A stretch of DNA of 64,000 bases from Ascidia mentula (Eukaryota; Chordata; Ascidiacea; Phlebobranchia; Ascidiidae), in the NCBI GenBank assembly GCA_947561715.1, contig OX387198.1, positions 19,285,645 to 19,349,644 of the forward strand, written 5' to 3'. Every line of letters starts with the position of its first letter. The first letter of the stretch is position 1. The position numbers and the translations under genes are program-made. This document shows positions 32,721-44,026 of the stretch, piece after piece. The notes under the pieces are model-generated. The model was given only the letters and a program-made list of their open reading frames with translations. It had not been told where the DNA came from and did no database searches.

Positions 32721-34733
32721 ACGAAGTCAGGAGTTTCCTCTTTCGTTAAATGTATGACGAAAGACTGAGAGTCGCCCAATTCGAATATCATCTGGAGGGT
32801 CAAAAATTCACGGGTCGTTTGTACACCTGGGTACAAACCAGTCGAGGCTCTCCGTTATTTTAGAGCGCTGCCTCTCTGCCAAGTGATCGGCAGGTTCGGA
32901 GTACAAGGTTGTCTGCCACCGATTTATGACTTATGTGATCTTTGCATCCATTGCGGCAATCTAAAGCAGCGACGTCAAAATTTAAAGCAGAAGAAGCCGC
33001 TGCTAACAACCTACAACGATCTATGTGCGGATTTATGGCTGCATAGAATACAAATCAATGTGCGAAGTGTGATAACACCTTCATGCAAATAGATTATGTT
33101 GTTTTATTCTCATTTTCTACACATCTGTCCAGGTTTTTGTTTGTTTTCGTTGTAGCGGGTTGGAGATTATTTACTTCCCTGGTTGCGTGATTTCTATTTC
33201 ATTTTAAACATAATTTGTTTTCGCTTCAGTGTCTAATATTTTACCAATGTTTTTTTAAGAGTTTTGCGTGACCTTTCTCTGTTATTTCGACCTCACATGT
33301 TACTTAGATGACGTTGTTGTTTTGCAAAATTTGTTTGAAAACCGCGAATTACCACAATTTACCGAAGTATGTGACAAGCAAAACAATCCTTTGTGTAAAA
33401 TGCTGAAAATTGCTCTGTGGAATTCATTACTAACTGTTCTCGTTCAGAAAGAATTTGCAGCAAACCTCTCTGATACTTGATTCAAACGACACATAAACTG
33501 GAGTAACCCCTTTCGACCCCCATTCTGCTGAGTAACCCCTTTCTGCTGAGGGGGTTATCCCAGTCCATACTGGTCGTTACCATCATATTTCCCAGCAAAT
33601 TCACTGTTCACAATGTATCTGCCAAACATCGGCACAAGTTACGTAGAAAAATATAAAAAGCCGAACCTAATTATTATTTTGGCGCGACCATGAATAAAAT
33701 ATTCCCAATTTAAGCAATTTGTTGCTGTTACTGTCCGGCATATACTTGTCCTGATGAAGGTCGGTTGGATAACAGTGTCAAATTATTTGAATCAGTGTCA
33801 AAACATTTAATCAGTTTTAAATTGTTTGAAAGCACAAACAAACTTGACCAACATGCGCTTTTCTTTTAAATTTTTTAACGCCCTATAAGACAGCGTGTCT
33901 ACCCACCATTTATGGGCCCCTAGTTAAAATCCCAAAACACCAATCTTCACACTATTATTATCATAGAAATCGTACGCTCCGTCATGGTTGAATCGTAGTG
34001 AACATAATTGGGAAAGGGTAAGGGTCAATCTCGTGGCGAAATTTTTTGACGTGATTCTGATAGGTTTTGTGAGCTTCTGTGAACGGCTGCAGGTAAATTT
34101 GTGAGAACATTATGGCTGCAAATAATTCCACAGAAACGTGCGGAGATTAAACAGCTTTAACATGGAAACTAGTGTTTCCAATAACATGGATTTATGGGAT
34201 GGCAAGGAATTTATGCAACAACAGTATTTAACTTATTAACTTCTATCTAGCCAGATAAAGAGGAATTCGTATTACATTGTTAGAAACCTGGAGTAATTGC
34301 TGAGTAAAACTTTTAAATCAATCTTTCAGACAGCTCTTTTGAAGATGTTTTTATAAAAGCAGAAAAATGTATTTTGCCTTGCAAAGCAGAAAAGGACATC
34401 ATCAGTTTCTTAGAAGAGTAAATAACTAAGTGCAAGTGAAGGTCTGCCACACAAGTGAAATTAACCTCAAACCCAGAGTAATTGCTTACATTTGCCTAAA
34501 GACAGGTTTTGTCTTCATAATTTTCGTGCCTGACCCTGACCAACAATGCTCTATTGAAGCAATCTGCAATTAATTGTAATACAGTAAAAATAAATGTATT
34601 TGTATTAATTGCTTGGACAGAACGTAAACAATACTATTATTTTTCTTATTTCCAATTTAAGATGGCAAAAAGTCAAATAATAACTTTTGTTTAAATGTAA
34701 TTTTTTGTTTTAGTTTAGAGACAAAGTTAAAGC
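32721..34733. other. intergenic region upstream of NOP56
   Basis: Mostly repeat-like or anonymous DNA. A small foldback occurs near 33500-33572 (GGAGTAACCCC against GGGGGTTATCCC). The last part should hold the NOP56 promoter and a 5' UTR intron, whose acceptor TTTTTTGTTTTAG ends near 34713. No other gene is supported. Confidence 0.4.
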
Positions 34734-36617
34734 ATGGCAACACAATTGTATGTGTTGTACGAACATGCATCTGGATATTCTCTGTTTTGTGTGAAGGAGG
34801 TGGAGGATATTGGGGCTTTGTTGCCCACAGTGGAAAAAGCCATCACAGATTTCTCACTTTTTGTGACGACTGTAAAACTTGTTTCATTTTCCCCTTTTAA
34901 ATCTGCAACGAATGCCCTGGACAACATCAATGCCGTGTCAGAAGGTGTCGTTCACGATGATTTGAAAGTTTTCCTGGACAACAATGTTCCACGAAATGGC
35001 AAAACTGAAGTTGTTTTGGGCATCGGCGATTCTCGCATGTCGGCAACTATACAAGAGGAGTTTGGCTTAAAATGTTCGAACAACGACGCAGTTGTTGAAA
35101 TACTACGAGGTTTACGTCTGCACTTTCCAAATATGGTCAAGGGTTTGAGTATGTTGGGGGAAGCAAAAGCTCAGTTAGGCTTGGGACATAGTTACTCCCG
35201 GGCAAAGGTTAAGTTCAATGTGAACCGCGCCGATAACATGATCATCCAAAGCATTGCTCTGCTCGACCAACTTGACAAGGACATCAACACGTTTTCAATG
35301 CGAGTGAAGGAGTGGTATTCCTACCACTTCCCAGAGTTGGTTAAAATAAGCAGTGACAATTACATGTACTGCAAGTTGGCTAAACTTATCGGAAATCGGA
35401 AACAAGCTGATGAAAATTTGGAAGAGAAAATTGAAGAAGTGACAATGGATTCATCAAAAGCAAAAGCAATCATTGCTGCATCCAAGATGTCAATGGGAAT
35501 GGATGTTTCACCAATTGACCTCATAAATATAGAGTCTTTTTGCAGTAGAGTTATCTCACTGACCGACTACAGGAAAAGTTTGGTGGAATATCTTCATGGC
35601 CGGATGCAGTCAGTTGCTCCAAACCTGTCCACGTTGATTGGAGATGTGGTCGGAGCGAGACTCATCTCTCATGCTGGAAGTTTAACCAGTTTGGCAAAAT
35701 ATCCTGCGTCCACCGTTCAGATTCTTGGAGCAGAAAAAGCTTTATTCAGAGCCCTGAAGCAGCGAGGAAACACCCCCAAGTATGGACTGATTTTTCATTC
35801 CACATTTATTGGGCGAGCTGGCTCGAAGAACAAAGGAAGAATATCTCGATATTTGGCAAACAAATGTTCGATAGCGTCACGCATTGATTGCTTCACTGAG
35901 TTTCCCAACCACATTTTTGGTGAAAAACTTCGTGATCAGGTTGAAGAAAGATTGAAGTTTTATGAGAGTGGGGAAGCACCAAGAAAAAATGCTGAAGTGA
36001 TGAAAGAAGCCGTCCTGGAAGCAAACGCTTTCATTCAATCCCAACTGAGTGAAGTCGCTACTGCAGATAAAAAGGAGAAAAAGAAGAAGAAAAAGAAAAG
36101 AGCGTCTGAGGCAGATGCAATGGTGATCGACCAAATTGCATCGGATGAAGAACCTTCTGAAAAAATTCAGAAAGTTGAAGATGTTTCCATGGAAACCCCA
36201 AAATCAGGAAAAAAGAAGAAAAAGAAAAATAAGGATGTTGGCATGGAAACGACTGACACATCATTGTTATCTCCGGAAATTAAGAAGAAGAAAAAGAAAA
36301 AGAAAGATTTGGAAACCACAGCAGAAGAAACACCTAAGAAAAATGTGGTAAAGCTTGAGGTTGAACCCCTCGATGAAACACCAACAAAAAAGAAAAAGAA
36401 ATCAAAAAAGACAAAAGAAGGAGAACAACCAACTGATGAAAATGCGTCTCTTGCAGAAATAACACCGAAAAAGAAGAAAAAAGATCGATCCTTACTTGAA
36501 AATGATTCTGCTACAAAGAAGAAAAAAGTTCTTGATTCATCCCAGGGCCATGAGAATGGGATGGAAGTTACGGTGACTAAGCAAAAAAGGAAAAAGAAGA
36601 AGTCTGCACAGTCATAA
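34734..36617 (+). CDS. NOP56: nucleolar protein 56, box C/D snoRNP core
   Basis: A single uninterrupted frame of 627 residues from the ATG at 34734 ([20 protein letters not shown]). NOP56 is a core protein of the box C/D snoRNP that 2'-O-methylates rRNA in the nucleolus, where it pairs with NOP58 and binds fibrillarin. The NOP5NT domain (about 1-65), the shared phrase NANAVSEGV in the family seen here as [15 protein letters not shown], a coiled-coil/NOSIC region (about 160-230) and the Nop domain (about 255-405, with [16 protein letters not shown] and [20 protein letters not shown]) are all present. From about residue 440 the tail is a run of lysine clusters split by acidic stretches, as in other NOP56/58 proteins but longer. 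The coding region lacks introns, unlike the many-exon human gene; a 5' UTR intron is likely. Confidence 0.95.
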   Translation: MATQLYVLYEHASGYSLFCVKEVEDIGALLPTVEKAITDFSLFVTTVKLVSFSPFKSATNALDNINAVSEGVVHDDLKVFLDNNVPRNGKTEVVLGIGDSRMSATIQEEFGLKCSNNDAVVEILRGLRLHFPNMVKGLSMLGEAKAQLGLGHSYSRAKVKFNVNRADNMIIQSIALLDQLDKDINTFSMRVKEWYSYHFPELVKISSDNYMYCKLAKLIGNRKQADENLEEKIEEVTMDSSKAKAIIAASKMSMGMDVSPIDLINIESFCSRVISLTDYRKSLVEYLHGRMQSVAPNLSTLIGDVVGARLISHAGSLTSLAKYPASTVQILGAEKALFRALKQRGNTPKYGLIFHSTFIGRAGSKNKGRISRYLANKCSIASRIDCFTEFPNHIFGEKLRDQVEERLKFYESGEAPRKNAEVMKEAVLEANAFIQSQLSEVATADKKEKKKKKKKRASEADAMVIDQIASDEEPSEKIQKVEDVSMETPKSGKKKKKKNKDVGMETTDTSLLSPEIKKKKKKKKDLETTAEETPKKNVVKLEVEPLDETPTKKKKKSKKTKEGEQPTDENASLAEITPKKKKKDRSLLENDSATKKKKVLDSSQGHENGMEVTVTKQKRKKKKSAQS

Positions 36618-37434
36618 TGTGATGGTGTCACTTTTTGTCACTGCCTTACAAAAACTTTCACATAATCCCGACCTGGTTGTGAAAATATGTTTTGGATTTT
36701 AATCAAAAACATTCAGTGTAAAGTTTTTAATGTTTTATTGGGATCAAATTTTCATTTTGGTTGTGGGTTTGTACAGGGTTTCAAATAAAAAAATGGGACC
36801 AAGTTTTTTAGTTGATGCGTTTTCGAAAAAAAAACAGACATTCAGATTTTGGGTTAGCGAATAAAAGTAAATTTGAAGGTTGTAATTTTGCAGATTTGGC
36901 ATTTCCCAACTTTTTTATCATGGTGAATACAAATGCATCAGAAGTTACTAAGTGTGAATTTGGATATTTTATGGGTGATGGCCAATTTTAATTTTGTTAA
37001 AAGAAACCTTAGAAGCTACTGTCTGGGGGCTTCCGAGCTCGATTTTGGCCAAAATGTTTTGGGAAGAAGAAATCCTTTCTTTGGGTACAAATATCAGCTG
37101 TTATTGTTGTTGGATTTTATTTTTATTAATTTAGTTCCCCCTTTAGACAAATATTGATGTGAATAATTTTGTTTCTAATGCAGTTAAAAAAATTCCATCA
37201 AACTCCACTTATTTTTCTGTGGTTTGCAAAATTAGATCAACCTTTGCAAAAATCTCACAATTGAAAATCTCTCAAAATGAAAAAATTATTTTAAAAAACA
37301 CGCAAATCCACTTAAAATTAAGCACATCAATGTTATTGAGCATGGTTTTACTGCAAGATTAAAAAAAAATCAAAAATACAAAAAACTTGATCAAAATTTA
37401 ATGGAAAGTGAAACCAAATATTGGGGGAAAATGT
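36618..37434. other. region between NOP56 and serine protease
   Basis: The 3' untranslated region of NOP56 and that of the convergent protease gene. AT-rich; no other feature is supported. Confidence 0.5.
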
Positions 37435-38919
37435 TCAAATAAATCCTGTAGTATTCTGAATCCATGATTTATAAAAAGAAACTTCAGTGTAGACCCCAGG
37501 TTTGTTTTGCTGAGCGCACCCCCCGCCCCATGAAACAATGCCCCATTGTGATGTAACATGTGTTATATCGTCTGTGCAGATTAAAGGCCCCCCACTGTCA
37601 CCCCTGCACGAATCCCGCCCCCCTTCCATGTAACCAGCACAAAACATCCCATCCATAATGTAAGTTTGTCGAGTGTTGAAAGAATCCGGGTATGATGATT
37701 TACACACGGCTTGACTGAGCAACGGCATCTGCAGGATCTGGAGCTTTTGTTGGTTGATGATGTCACGACCTGATGGGTCTGTTGCACCAAATCCCACCAC
37801 ATAACAACTAACATTGTGGCTGGAGCTTGTTTGTTTCCTAGCACACATTGGTCGTGACCTGGTTGTGCATCTGTCAAGTTTAACCAATGCAATATCATTA
37901 GTGGGGACCGGGTAGGGCTCAAAACTTGGGTGGAGAAATATTTTCCCGAGTCGAATGCTTTGGTGCAAACTTGAATCTTCTGCATTCCAACCAAATACTG
38001 CATGTGTTGCCATGTCAACTGGTTTTATGAATGGCATCGTGAGGCAGTGAGCAGCTGTCAGAAGCCAACATCGGTTGATTAAAGTTGCCCCGCACAGATG
38101 TTTATGTCGGCGCTGCAAAGACACCATCCACGGGTGGTTTCTACTCACAGCATTCCTTCCACCAACGACCGCCAGCGTGTGGGGTACGTCCATGTAATTT
38201 TGATCACAATTTTGCTGTCGTAGTGGTTTTTGCTTTTTGGGTTTGGTACTTGGAAATCTCTTTAAAGTTTTTTGACAAAAGAATCCATTTTCCTCCTGGC
38301 ATGTGGAGGCAGTAGGCCGATATCCATTAAAATAAGCAAGTTTCACGCAGTAATTTTCCATCTGAGGTCTCGTGATTAGAACTCTTAACCTCCTTGAAGG
38401 TATTGTGATGTTGCTTTTTATTGCTGGATGCAAATTGTCAGAAGACACCCAGAAATCTTGGGCAGGATAATTACGACCATAGCGCATTAAAAAATCAAGT
38501 ATTTTTTCTGATTGAATTTGGGCAAGGGCAGCAGACTCACTTACACAAGCTGAATTTGCTGCTTGCCAAGTTACAAATCGGGGAAATAACTTGTAGCAAG
38601 AATTTTCGATCCTTCTGTAGCCATGACCACACTCACGTACGCTGGATGCTGAGCCATCTGACGACCTTGCAAGCGGGCAACTCGCATTTTCAACACAGCG
38701 GTTTAATGCGGCCACAAAGAACGAACCTGGGACACAATTAAACACCAGTTTTCTTCCGCGTAAACACAGAATGTAGCGCGAACAACTTCTTTCATCCGGA
38801 AAATATCCATGTCTTCCAGCACAAGACAACTCGACGCTACTACTGCATTCACTTATTATCGAACAATCCAGCAACAGAAAAGCGGTCAACACAAAAATTT
38901 TGTTGTGACGGAAATCCAT
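37435..38919 (-). CDS. secreted chitin-binding / C-type lectin / trypsin-like protease
   Basis: An intronless frame of 494 residues from the ATG at 38919. A signal peptide (about 1-24) is followed by a CBM14/peritrophin domain (33-81, six Cys, GYFPDERSCSRYILC), a C-type lectin domain (97-216, from CGHGYRRIENSCYK to GFFCQK) and an S1 trypsin fold (251-494). The catalytic triad is intact: His291 in LTAAHC, Asp342 in NDIALVKL, Ser442 in GDSGGP. Asp436 (DSCRGDSGGP) predicts trypsin-like cleavage after Arg or Lys. The activation junction is unusual: VVGG is preceded by HTLA instead of Arg or Lys. The product is likely an extracellular or immune protease targeted by its two carbohydrate-binding modules. 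Confidence 0.9.
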   Translation of the reverse strand: MDFRHNKIFVLTAFLLLDCSIISECSSSVELSCAGRHGYFPDERSCSRYILCLRGRKLVFNCVPGSFFVAALNRCVENASCPLARSSDGSASSVRECGHGYRRIENSCYKLFPRFVTWQAANSACVSESAALAQIQSEKILDFLMRYGRNYPAQDFWVSSDNLHPAIKSNITIPSRRLRVLITRPQMENYCVKLAYFNGYRPTASTCQEENGFFCQKTLKRFPSTKPKKQKPLRQQNCDQNYMDVPHTLAVVGGRNAVSRNHPWMVSLQRRHKHLCGATLINRCWLLTAAHCLTMPFIKPVDMATHAVFGWNAEDSSLHQSIRLGKIFLHPSFEPYPVPTNDIALVKLDRCTTRSRPMCARKQTSSSHNVSCYVVGFGATDPSGRDIINQQKLQILQMPLLSQAVCKSSYPDSFNTRQTYIMDGMFCAGYMEGGRDSCRGDSGGPLICTDDITHVTSQWGIVSWGGGCAQQNKPGVYTEVSFYKSWIQNTTGFI

Positions 38920-39184
38920 GTTTCTTAGCGTCGTTATGTAGGTGATTACCCTATTTGCCTACCACATATATTAACTTTATAACATTTCTATAAATTGGAG
39001 AATAAACACTTACTGTTCACTCCGTTACTCATACTTCATACAGAGGGGCCACAATAGCTTTCTGGCGTAACCTCGTTTCCTAAACTGGAAAGTTCTTCCC
39101 TTGAAAGGAAGTCATTAACCCGCAATCTTGACTGGAAATATTTTGGTTCTGAACATTCAACATTCCAACCTCCAAAGCGAGTTT
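38920..39184. other. protease promoter region
   Basis: Upstream of the protease start; no TATA box or other element stands out. Confidence 0.35.
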
Positions 39185-39375
39185 GCGTTTTGATTGGTTT
39201 TGGCTGCACGGCCGAGTGGCCATCTGACGTCATATTTAACCTGTCTCAACCCATCATCACCTCCCAGTGCGACTGACTGCGATCCTACATCAGACGGTGA
39301 TTGTTTGTGAGGAAATATGACTCGATAACCCTTATTGTTGTACATCTCTATTGTTCTTTGCGTGCAAAATAAAAG
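39185..39375 (+). repeat. tRNA-SINE-like dispersed repeat, copy B
   Basis: Shares long blocks with the minus strand of 1040-1310 (ACGGCCGAGTGGCCATCTGA here against ACGGCCGGGTGGCCACCTTT there; CTCCCAGTGCGACTG and GCGATCCTAC in both). GGCCGAGTGG fits a tRNA A box and GACTGCGATCC a relaxed B box ~60 nt later, arguing for a tRNA-derived SINE. Confidence 0.5.
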
Positions 39376-39885
39376 TGATTTGATCATATTCTGGGTGTCT
39401 ATTACATCATAATTTGCTTTTGAAAACTTGATTGGTGTCGGTAATAATACTTCTTTAGTGAACACCTTGCACTGTGTATAAAGTTTCATTCCACTTTTTA
39501 AATCAAAACAAACCAAACGCGTTATGACCTCAACAGCCATCTTTATGGCGTCAGAGTAGAAATAGGTTGCCCAAATACTTGTTTGAGGAAAAACACAAAA
39601 GAAAACGGTCGGAAAAAATGCTGGAACAAAAGAAAAAAATCTAGAGGAAATTTGTGAACGATGCAAAATTTGAATCAATTTAAAGTCTTTACACAGAGAA
39701 ATTCCGAACACGCTCAAATGTGCAAAGCAGTAAACGGTTGCATCAGAACGCGCGTTGTGTTTGTACATGTCATGACGTCACATACATCCGCCCTAAGAAA
39801 TGAAGCGAAAGAAAATTCTCGCTTGAGCGAAACTTCTGTCTCTGTTTACACCCGCGTACTTTGTTCCTATGTCGCGTGACTGGGG

Positions 39886-39957
39886 GGTATAAAAGGGCTG
39901 AAACAATCCCAGCGAGCAAGCAGGCTAACACCGGACGGGATTTCGGGATAATGTTCA
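39886..39957 (+). promoter_or_regulatory. TATA promoter and tiny first exon of an unidentified gene
   Basis: GGGGTATAAAAGGGCTG is a strong TATA box. About 60 bp downstream, ATGTTCAAG is followed directly by a splice-donor-like GTGAGA, giving a possible three-codon first coding exon (Met-Phe-Lys). The 39-bp satellite would lie in the first intron. I could not find the next exon; BANF1 occupies the opposite strand downstream. Confidence 0.45.
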
Positions 39958-40035
39958 AGGTGAGAATGAATTCAATCTAATTTACAATAATACATGTTGT
40001 TGATATTTGAGTGAATTGTGTCTGTTTAATGTGGA

Positions 40036-40370
40036 CAATTGCATATGGTTGCTCTGATTTAAACCAGATGTTACCAATTGCATATGGTTGCTCTGATTTA
40101 AACCAGATGTTACCAATTGCATATGGTTGCTCTGATTTAAACCAGATGTTACCAATTGCATATGGTTGCTCTGATTTAAACCAGATGTTACCAATTGCAT
40201 ATGGTTGCTCTGATTTAAACCAGATGTTACCAATTGCATATGGTTGCTCTGATTTAAACCAGATGTTACCAATTGCATATGGTTGCTCTGATTTAAACCA
40301 GATGTTACCAATTGCATATGGTTGCTCTGATTTAAACCAGATGTTACCAATTGCATATGGTTGCTCTGAT
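40036..40370. repeat. 39-bp tandem repeat, about 8.6 copies
   Basis: The unit CAATTGCATATGGTTGCTCT plus a 19-bp rest ending AAACCAGATGTTAC repeats almost without change. Because 39 is a multiple of three and the unit lacks stops in some frames, both strands show long open frames built of a 13-residue repeat; these are artefacts of the array. High identity suggests recent expansion. Confidence 0.95.
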
Positions 40371-40779
40371 CCTCATTTTAAACTAGATGTTGTTTTAGTA
40401 AAACTGCAGTCGAGCGCCCTCTACGAAACAACATCCATGTTGGACAAGATTTCTTTTTGGGGGGTTTTCTTTGCTTGTCGATCTCCAGAGGAGGGCTGCT
40501 TCCGTCCAAATATGAACCCCCTCCTTTAGTTTATATTTGGACGCCCTTCAGCGCTCGACCAACGAAAAGTAGTAACCTGGTCACTTCATGACGTCATCAA
40601 GCCACTGATTTTTTTGTTTCCTGATCACGTGATTTACTTTTTGTCTATTGTAGCGAGCCCAATAAAATCATTGCAAATTTATTTAGGAATTATTTATTGA
40701 AAAGCTTTAACCCAGGCTATGTATTATCTCAATGGAAAAATTGCTGAACACGAAAAAATCAATAAAAACAGTGAAAAGT
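40371..40779. other. region between satellite and BANF1
   Basis: Contains an inverted pair around 40480-40545 (AGGAGGGCTGCTTCCGTCCA against TGGACGCCCTTCAGCGC, imperfect) and the BANF1 3' untranslated region with an AATAAA-type signal. No gene is seen. Confidence 0.35.
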
Positions 40780-41109
40780 TTAGAGGAAGTTTTCGCACCA
40801 TTCCTGCATTGCGTTGAAGGCATCAGATGCGTGTTTCCTATTCGCCCCGTATGTCATTAAGTATTCCATACAAGCTCCTGGTTCGAGTTTCTTCACGAGA
40901 AAATGACCGAGAAGGTCTCGGGCCTGAATAAATAGTAAGTTGACCAAATTTTATCTTGGGTTGGTTGGTGTTGGTGACATTACCTGGCTGACGTTATTCT
41001 CTTTCAATTTATTTCCAAGAACTTTCCCCACCCCAGGAACATCTTTAATGCATTTGTGCCTCATCGGACCCGCGATAAACGTTTCATGTTTTTTTGTCGT
41101 TGCGCTCAT
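40780..41109 (-). CDS. BANF1: barrier-to-autointegration factor
   Basis: A two-exon gene spliced by hand: exon 1 41109-40984 and exon 2 40923-40780, phase 0, with donor GTAATG and acceptor TTATTCAG; the 60 bp intron is short. The product is 89 residues, exactly the length of human BANF1. It follows that protein closely: MSATTKKHETFIAGPM at the start, VPGVGKVLGNKLKENN (the helix-hairpin-helix region), ARDLLGHFLVKK and the end FNAMQEWCENFL. BANF1 is a small dimer that bridges double-stranded DNA and binds LEM-domain proteins and lamins, and so shapes the nuclear envelope after mitosis. Nothing looks broken. Confidence 0.95.
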
Positions 41110-42143
41110 GTTTTTTTAAACTTACTGCAAGCTATTTCCTGTAAATATCATGAAGGTGACGACAGCGGGATATCACGTGACACGCAATGACAACATCACG
41201 TGTTTAATGTAACTTTGTCAATAATGCTGCGACCATACATGTTTCTGAAATGAAATCCATATTTTGTTTTGGGTTTATCTCAACAAAACATATGCTTCGG
41301 TGATTTTTGTTAAAACGCTTCGATGATTTTCAGGTCTAACCATAAACGTTAACGATTTACAATTTGTTTGGAGACAAACATTCGTGGACAGTTCAGGCTT
41401 TTCTACTCACACAAGCTTCAAATCTATTCGCTATGAATTGATTCGCAACTACAATACATAATTATTTTAACAGTTACTTTGCATACTTGTTACTTTAAAC
41501 ACCGATATGTGTACTTAAGGCCCTCGAGCAAGTGTTTGGCGCCAACCCGTTTTACAGCTGGATTGATGTAACCTTCTCATGTTGGTAGAATCTGACCACC
41601 AGTTAAACATGTTCTTATCTCTGCGCCATCAATTAGTTTATCAAAAGCTTTTTGTAACTTGCGCTGTAAACCTTTGCGAAACCACAAATTTTCACCTTAA
41701 ATAGTCGCCACGGCTGGTTTGACGCCTTCGGATTAAAATTTATTTCCGCCTCAACCGCCCAACATTCAACTCATGCATCTCTTTGTGATGAAATGGGGAA
41801 CCCCCGACATCGAGTGCGTTGTTTCACTCCCTTTTTCCCCTGTTTTGTTCAGGGGAAATTCTCCTTTGCTTCATCCCATGATTGCTACGTTGTTGTAGTT
41901 TTTCTTGCTTTAAACAACGCAGGACAACGTGAAGGTCATTACTTTAACTTTTGTTGCAAACTTTAAACTTTTTGTAACAAAAAAAATAAAAAAAATTCGG
42001 AACGTGAAATTTTAATGTAAATCCGCCCAGTTCTGAAGCGCCGCTAGCGGTTCGTTATATTCAGCTGTAAAAGGATTCACACCGGTTCATGTATTTATCG
42101 CAACATTTACGACTACTTCAAACTTCACCCAAAATTTAACCAA
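41110..42143. other. BANF1 upstream / intergenic
   Basis: About 1 kb with the BANF1 promoter. A pyrimidine-rich acceptor-like site near 41330 has no open exon consistent with the Met-Phe-Lys exon upstream. No gene is supported. Confidence 0.4.
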
Positions 42144-42767
42144 TCAGAAAAGCAATATAAAATATCTCTGGAAATAATAAAAAGGTTTTGAACTTTTAAT
42201 AAAATCTTGTAGACAAAAAGTTGAGGAAATCTTCGAATCCTTCTCACAATCCGAATGCCTCAAATGTGTGTCCACATCGATGACGAACTCGACAAAATAA
42301 ACACAGGTCTGCAGAGTAGAAGAGTTAGTTTGAAATTTACAAATTCTTGCATTCTCACATTTGTGGTTTGTGTTCGAACAAATTCTCGGGACTTCCCCGC
42401 TGCAAAAACTTGAGCAAAGAAATTTCAAAATCTGAAAAAACAATTTCACGTAAAGTTTTTTTATTAACAAAGAATGGACATTTTCTTACAGTTGCTAGAG
42501 ACGGTTTGAAGGTCGTTGGAAGGTCAGTTGTAGGAACTGCCGTTTGTTCTGTTGTCATGGTAATATTCCCTACCACCGACGTTTCAACCGAGTCTACAGA
42601 TAACAATGCGAATTCTCATCCAACCGAAATTAATATATTGATGACGTCATTGATAAGACGTCACTTATCGAAACAATTTATTTGAACATGAACGTGTTAT
42701 AAAGAATAAACTCACCAAATCCGCCGCAAAGCAAACCGAACACAACCAGAATAGCGATGAACTTCAT
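42144..42767 (-). CDS. small secreted cysteine-rich protein, three exons
   Basis: Spliced by hand: exons 42767-42716, 42593-42490 and 42431-42144, with GT/AG edges and consistent phase, giving 147 residues. Exon 1 is a clean signal peptide (MKFIAILVVFGLLCGGFG). Exon 2 is Thr/Pro-rich (TTEQTAVPTTDLPTTFKPS), like a mucin-type O-glycosylated spacer. Exon 3 holds eight cysteines (LCSSFCSGEVPRICSNTNHK, then KC, ICKFQ, TCVYF, DCEKD and FCLQD). The pattern does not match a family I can name; it may be a disulfide-knit effector, an antimicrobial or a matrix peptide. An alternative acceptor (after TTTTTGCAG) would give a short frame ending KPQM instead. Confidence in the gene is moderate. Confidence 0.6.
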
Positions 42768-44026
42768 GGTGGGGATCCCGCCTTGCTTCGATCCGACTCA
42801 ACGTCTGGGGTTGAAGAATCGACGACTTTTTTCCTCTCGGTCGACGTCGTTTATTTAAAAAGTCGTCGATTGGTTAAAACATTCAATTATTCTCTTGACA
42901 ACCGATTATTACTGGCGCGGCACGCGACGGTTTCAATTCGGAAAAAAGTTCGTTGCATAATTAAGATGAATGACCGAACAACTTTAAAAAGATATTTCAT
43001 CATAAAAATTTATTCGGTTCATTTGTTTCTGTTCATGTTAATAATTTTAAACAAGTTAAATTCAGTTCCAACTGAAATTTACGAAAGAATGTGAATTATT
43101 AAAATAATCAGTCCTAGGATGTCTAGTAATCATGAGGGTTGAAGTAATTCCGATTCTAAGTCGACGTTGGGATGGAAGCGCGAGGTTTTCAGGTTACCAA
43201 ATATTTGTTACCCGCGTATATTCACTGCGTATCGTGCAAGATTTTAAATTTGTTGTGGAAACCGGAATATTTTCACATCTAGAAAATTTGAATGACTTCA
43301 TATCAAGCGAACGACTCGCGCCGAGAAATACGGCCCCGGGCGTATGACGTCACACACTTACGCACTGAAAGAAAAATTTCTGTGATTTAAACCAGCTCTG
43401 ACTTGATTGAGAAAATGAAAAAGCGTTTCAATAAGTTTTGACGCTTTTCAAAAAATTTAAGCGATTTTACTAAAAATCGCGTGGTTTTAAAAATAATTTA
43501 TTTTTACTGTGTCTATGACAACTAGAACGGAAATTATAATTTTCCTAATTAATTACTAGCCGATTTATTGGCGGGAAATTGGTGAAAAGTAATTGGCGCA
43601 GAGCTATTAATTTATACGTGTTCCATAACAGGTCAGTCGGGTGACGCCTCCTCCCCTCCCACATTCCCACCAAGATTTAATTCGCAGCAAAATTTGTTTT
43701 CAAACAAAAACAATGTGGAACAGCCAAGACAGGGTGCCACGTGTCAAGACATGATGTCCTAACGTTAAGGTTATTCAACAAGTTACCGCAAACAATTTGA
43801 TATTGTCATGTGGTGACGCCATGCAGTGTTCAAACATGACTGAAATTTGCGTTCGTAGAAAGGATTCGTGACGTCACCGAGCAATTGTGGAAACATCGCG
43901 TAAAATGTGACGTTTGCCAGCTACTACTCTGACGTCATCAAAACAGGACTACTCGGAAACAAGTCGGGAGCTGCTGGTCTGGATAAATTTCAATCATCAG
44001 AATTTATTTCGCAACAAGTTTGAAAA
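42768..44026. other. intergenic region
   Basis: Upstream of the secreted-protein gene and downstream of the WD40 gene. Several TGACGTCA (CRE-like) palindromes occur. Short open frames show no family resemblance. Confidence 0.45.

Noticed and set aside
32883-33480. Two small plus-strand frames after the LTR-like region
   Set aside because: No recognisable domain, poor start context and no splice support.
33755-33790. CTGATGAAGGTC as a box C/D snoRNA or ribozyme core upstream of NOP56
   Set aside because: No matching D box or stem partner at a suitable distance.
36058-36631. Phe/Ser-rich minus-strand frames opposite the NOP56 tail
   Set aside because: They mirror the lysine-rich AAG/AAA coding tail of NOP56.
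37581-38741. Other frames over the serine protease
   Set aside because: They overlap a complete, conserved 494-residue protein and have no homology of their own.
39982-40529. Long open frames of 13-residue repeats on both strands
   Set aside because: They are a by-product of a 39-bp satellite whose unit length is divisible by three; no start context, splice site or homology supports a protein.
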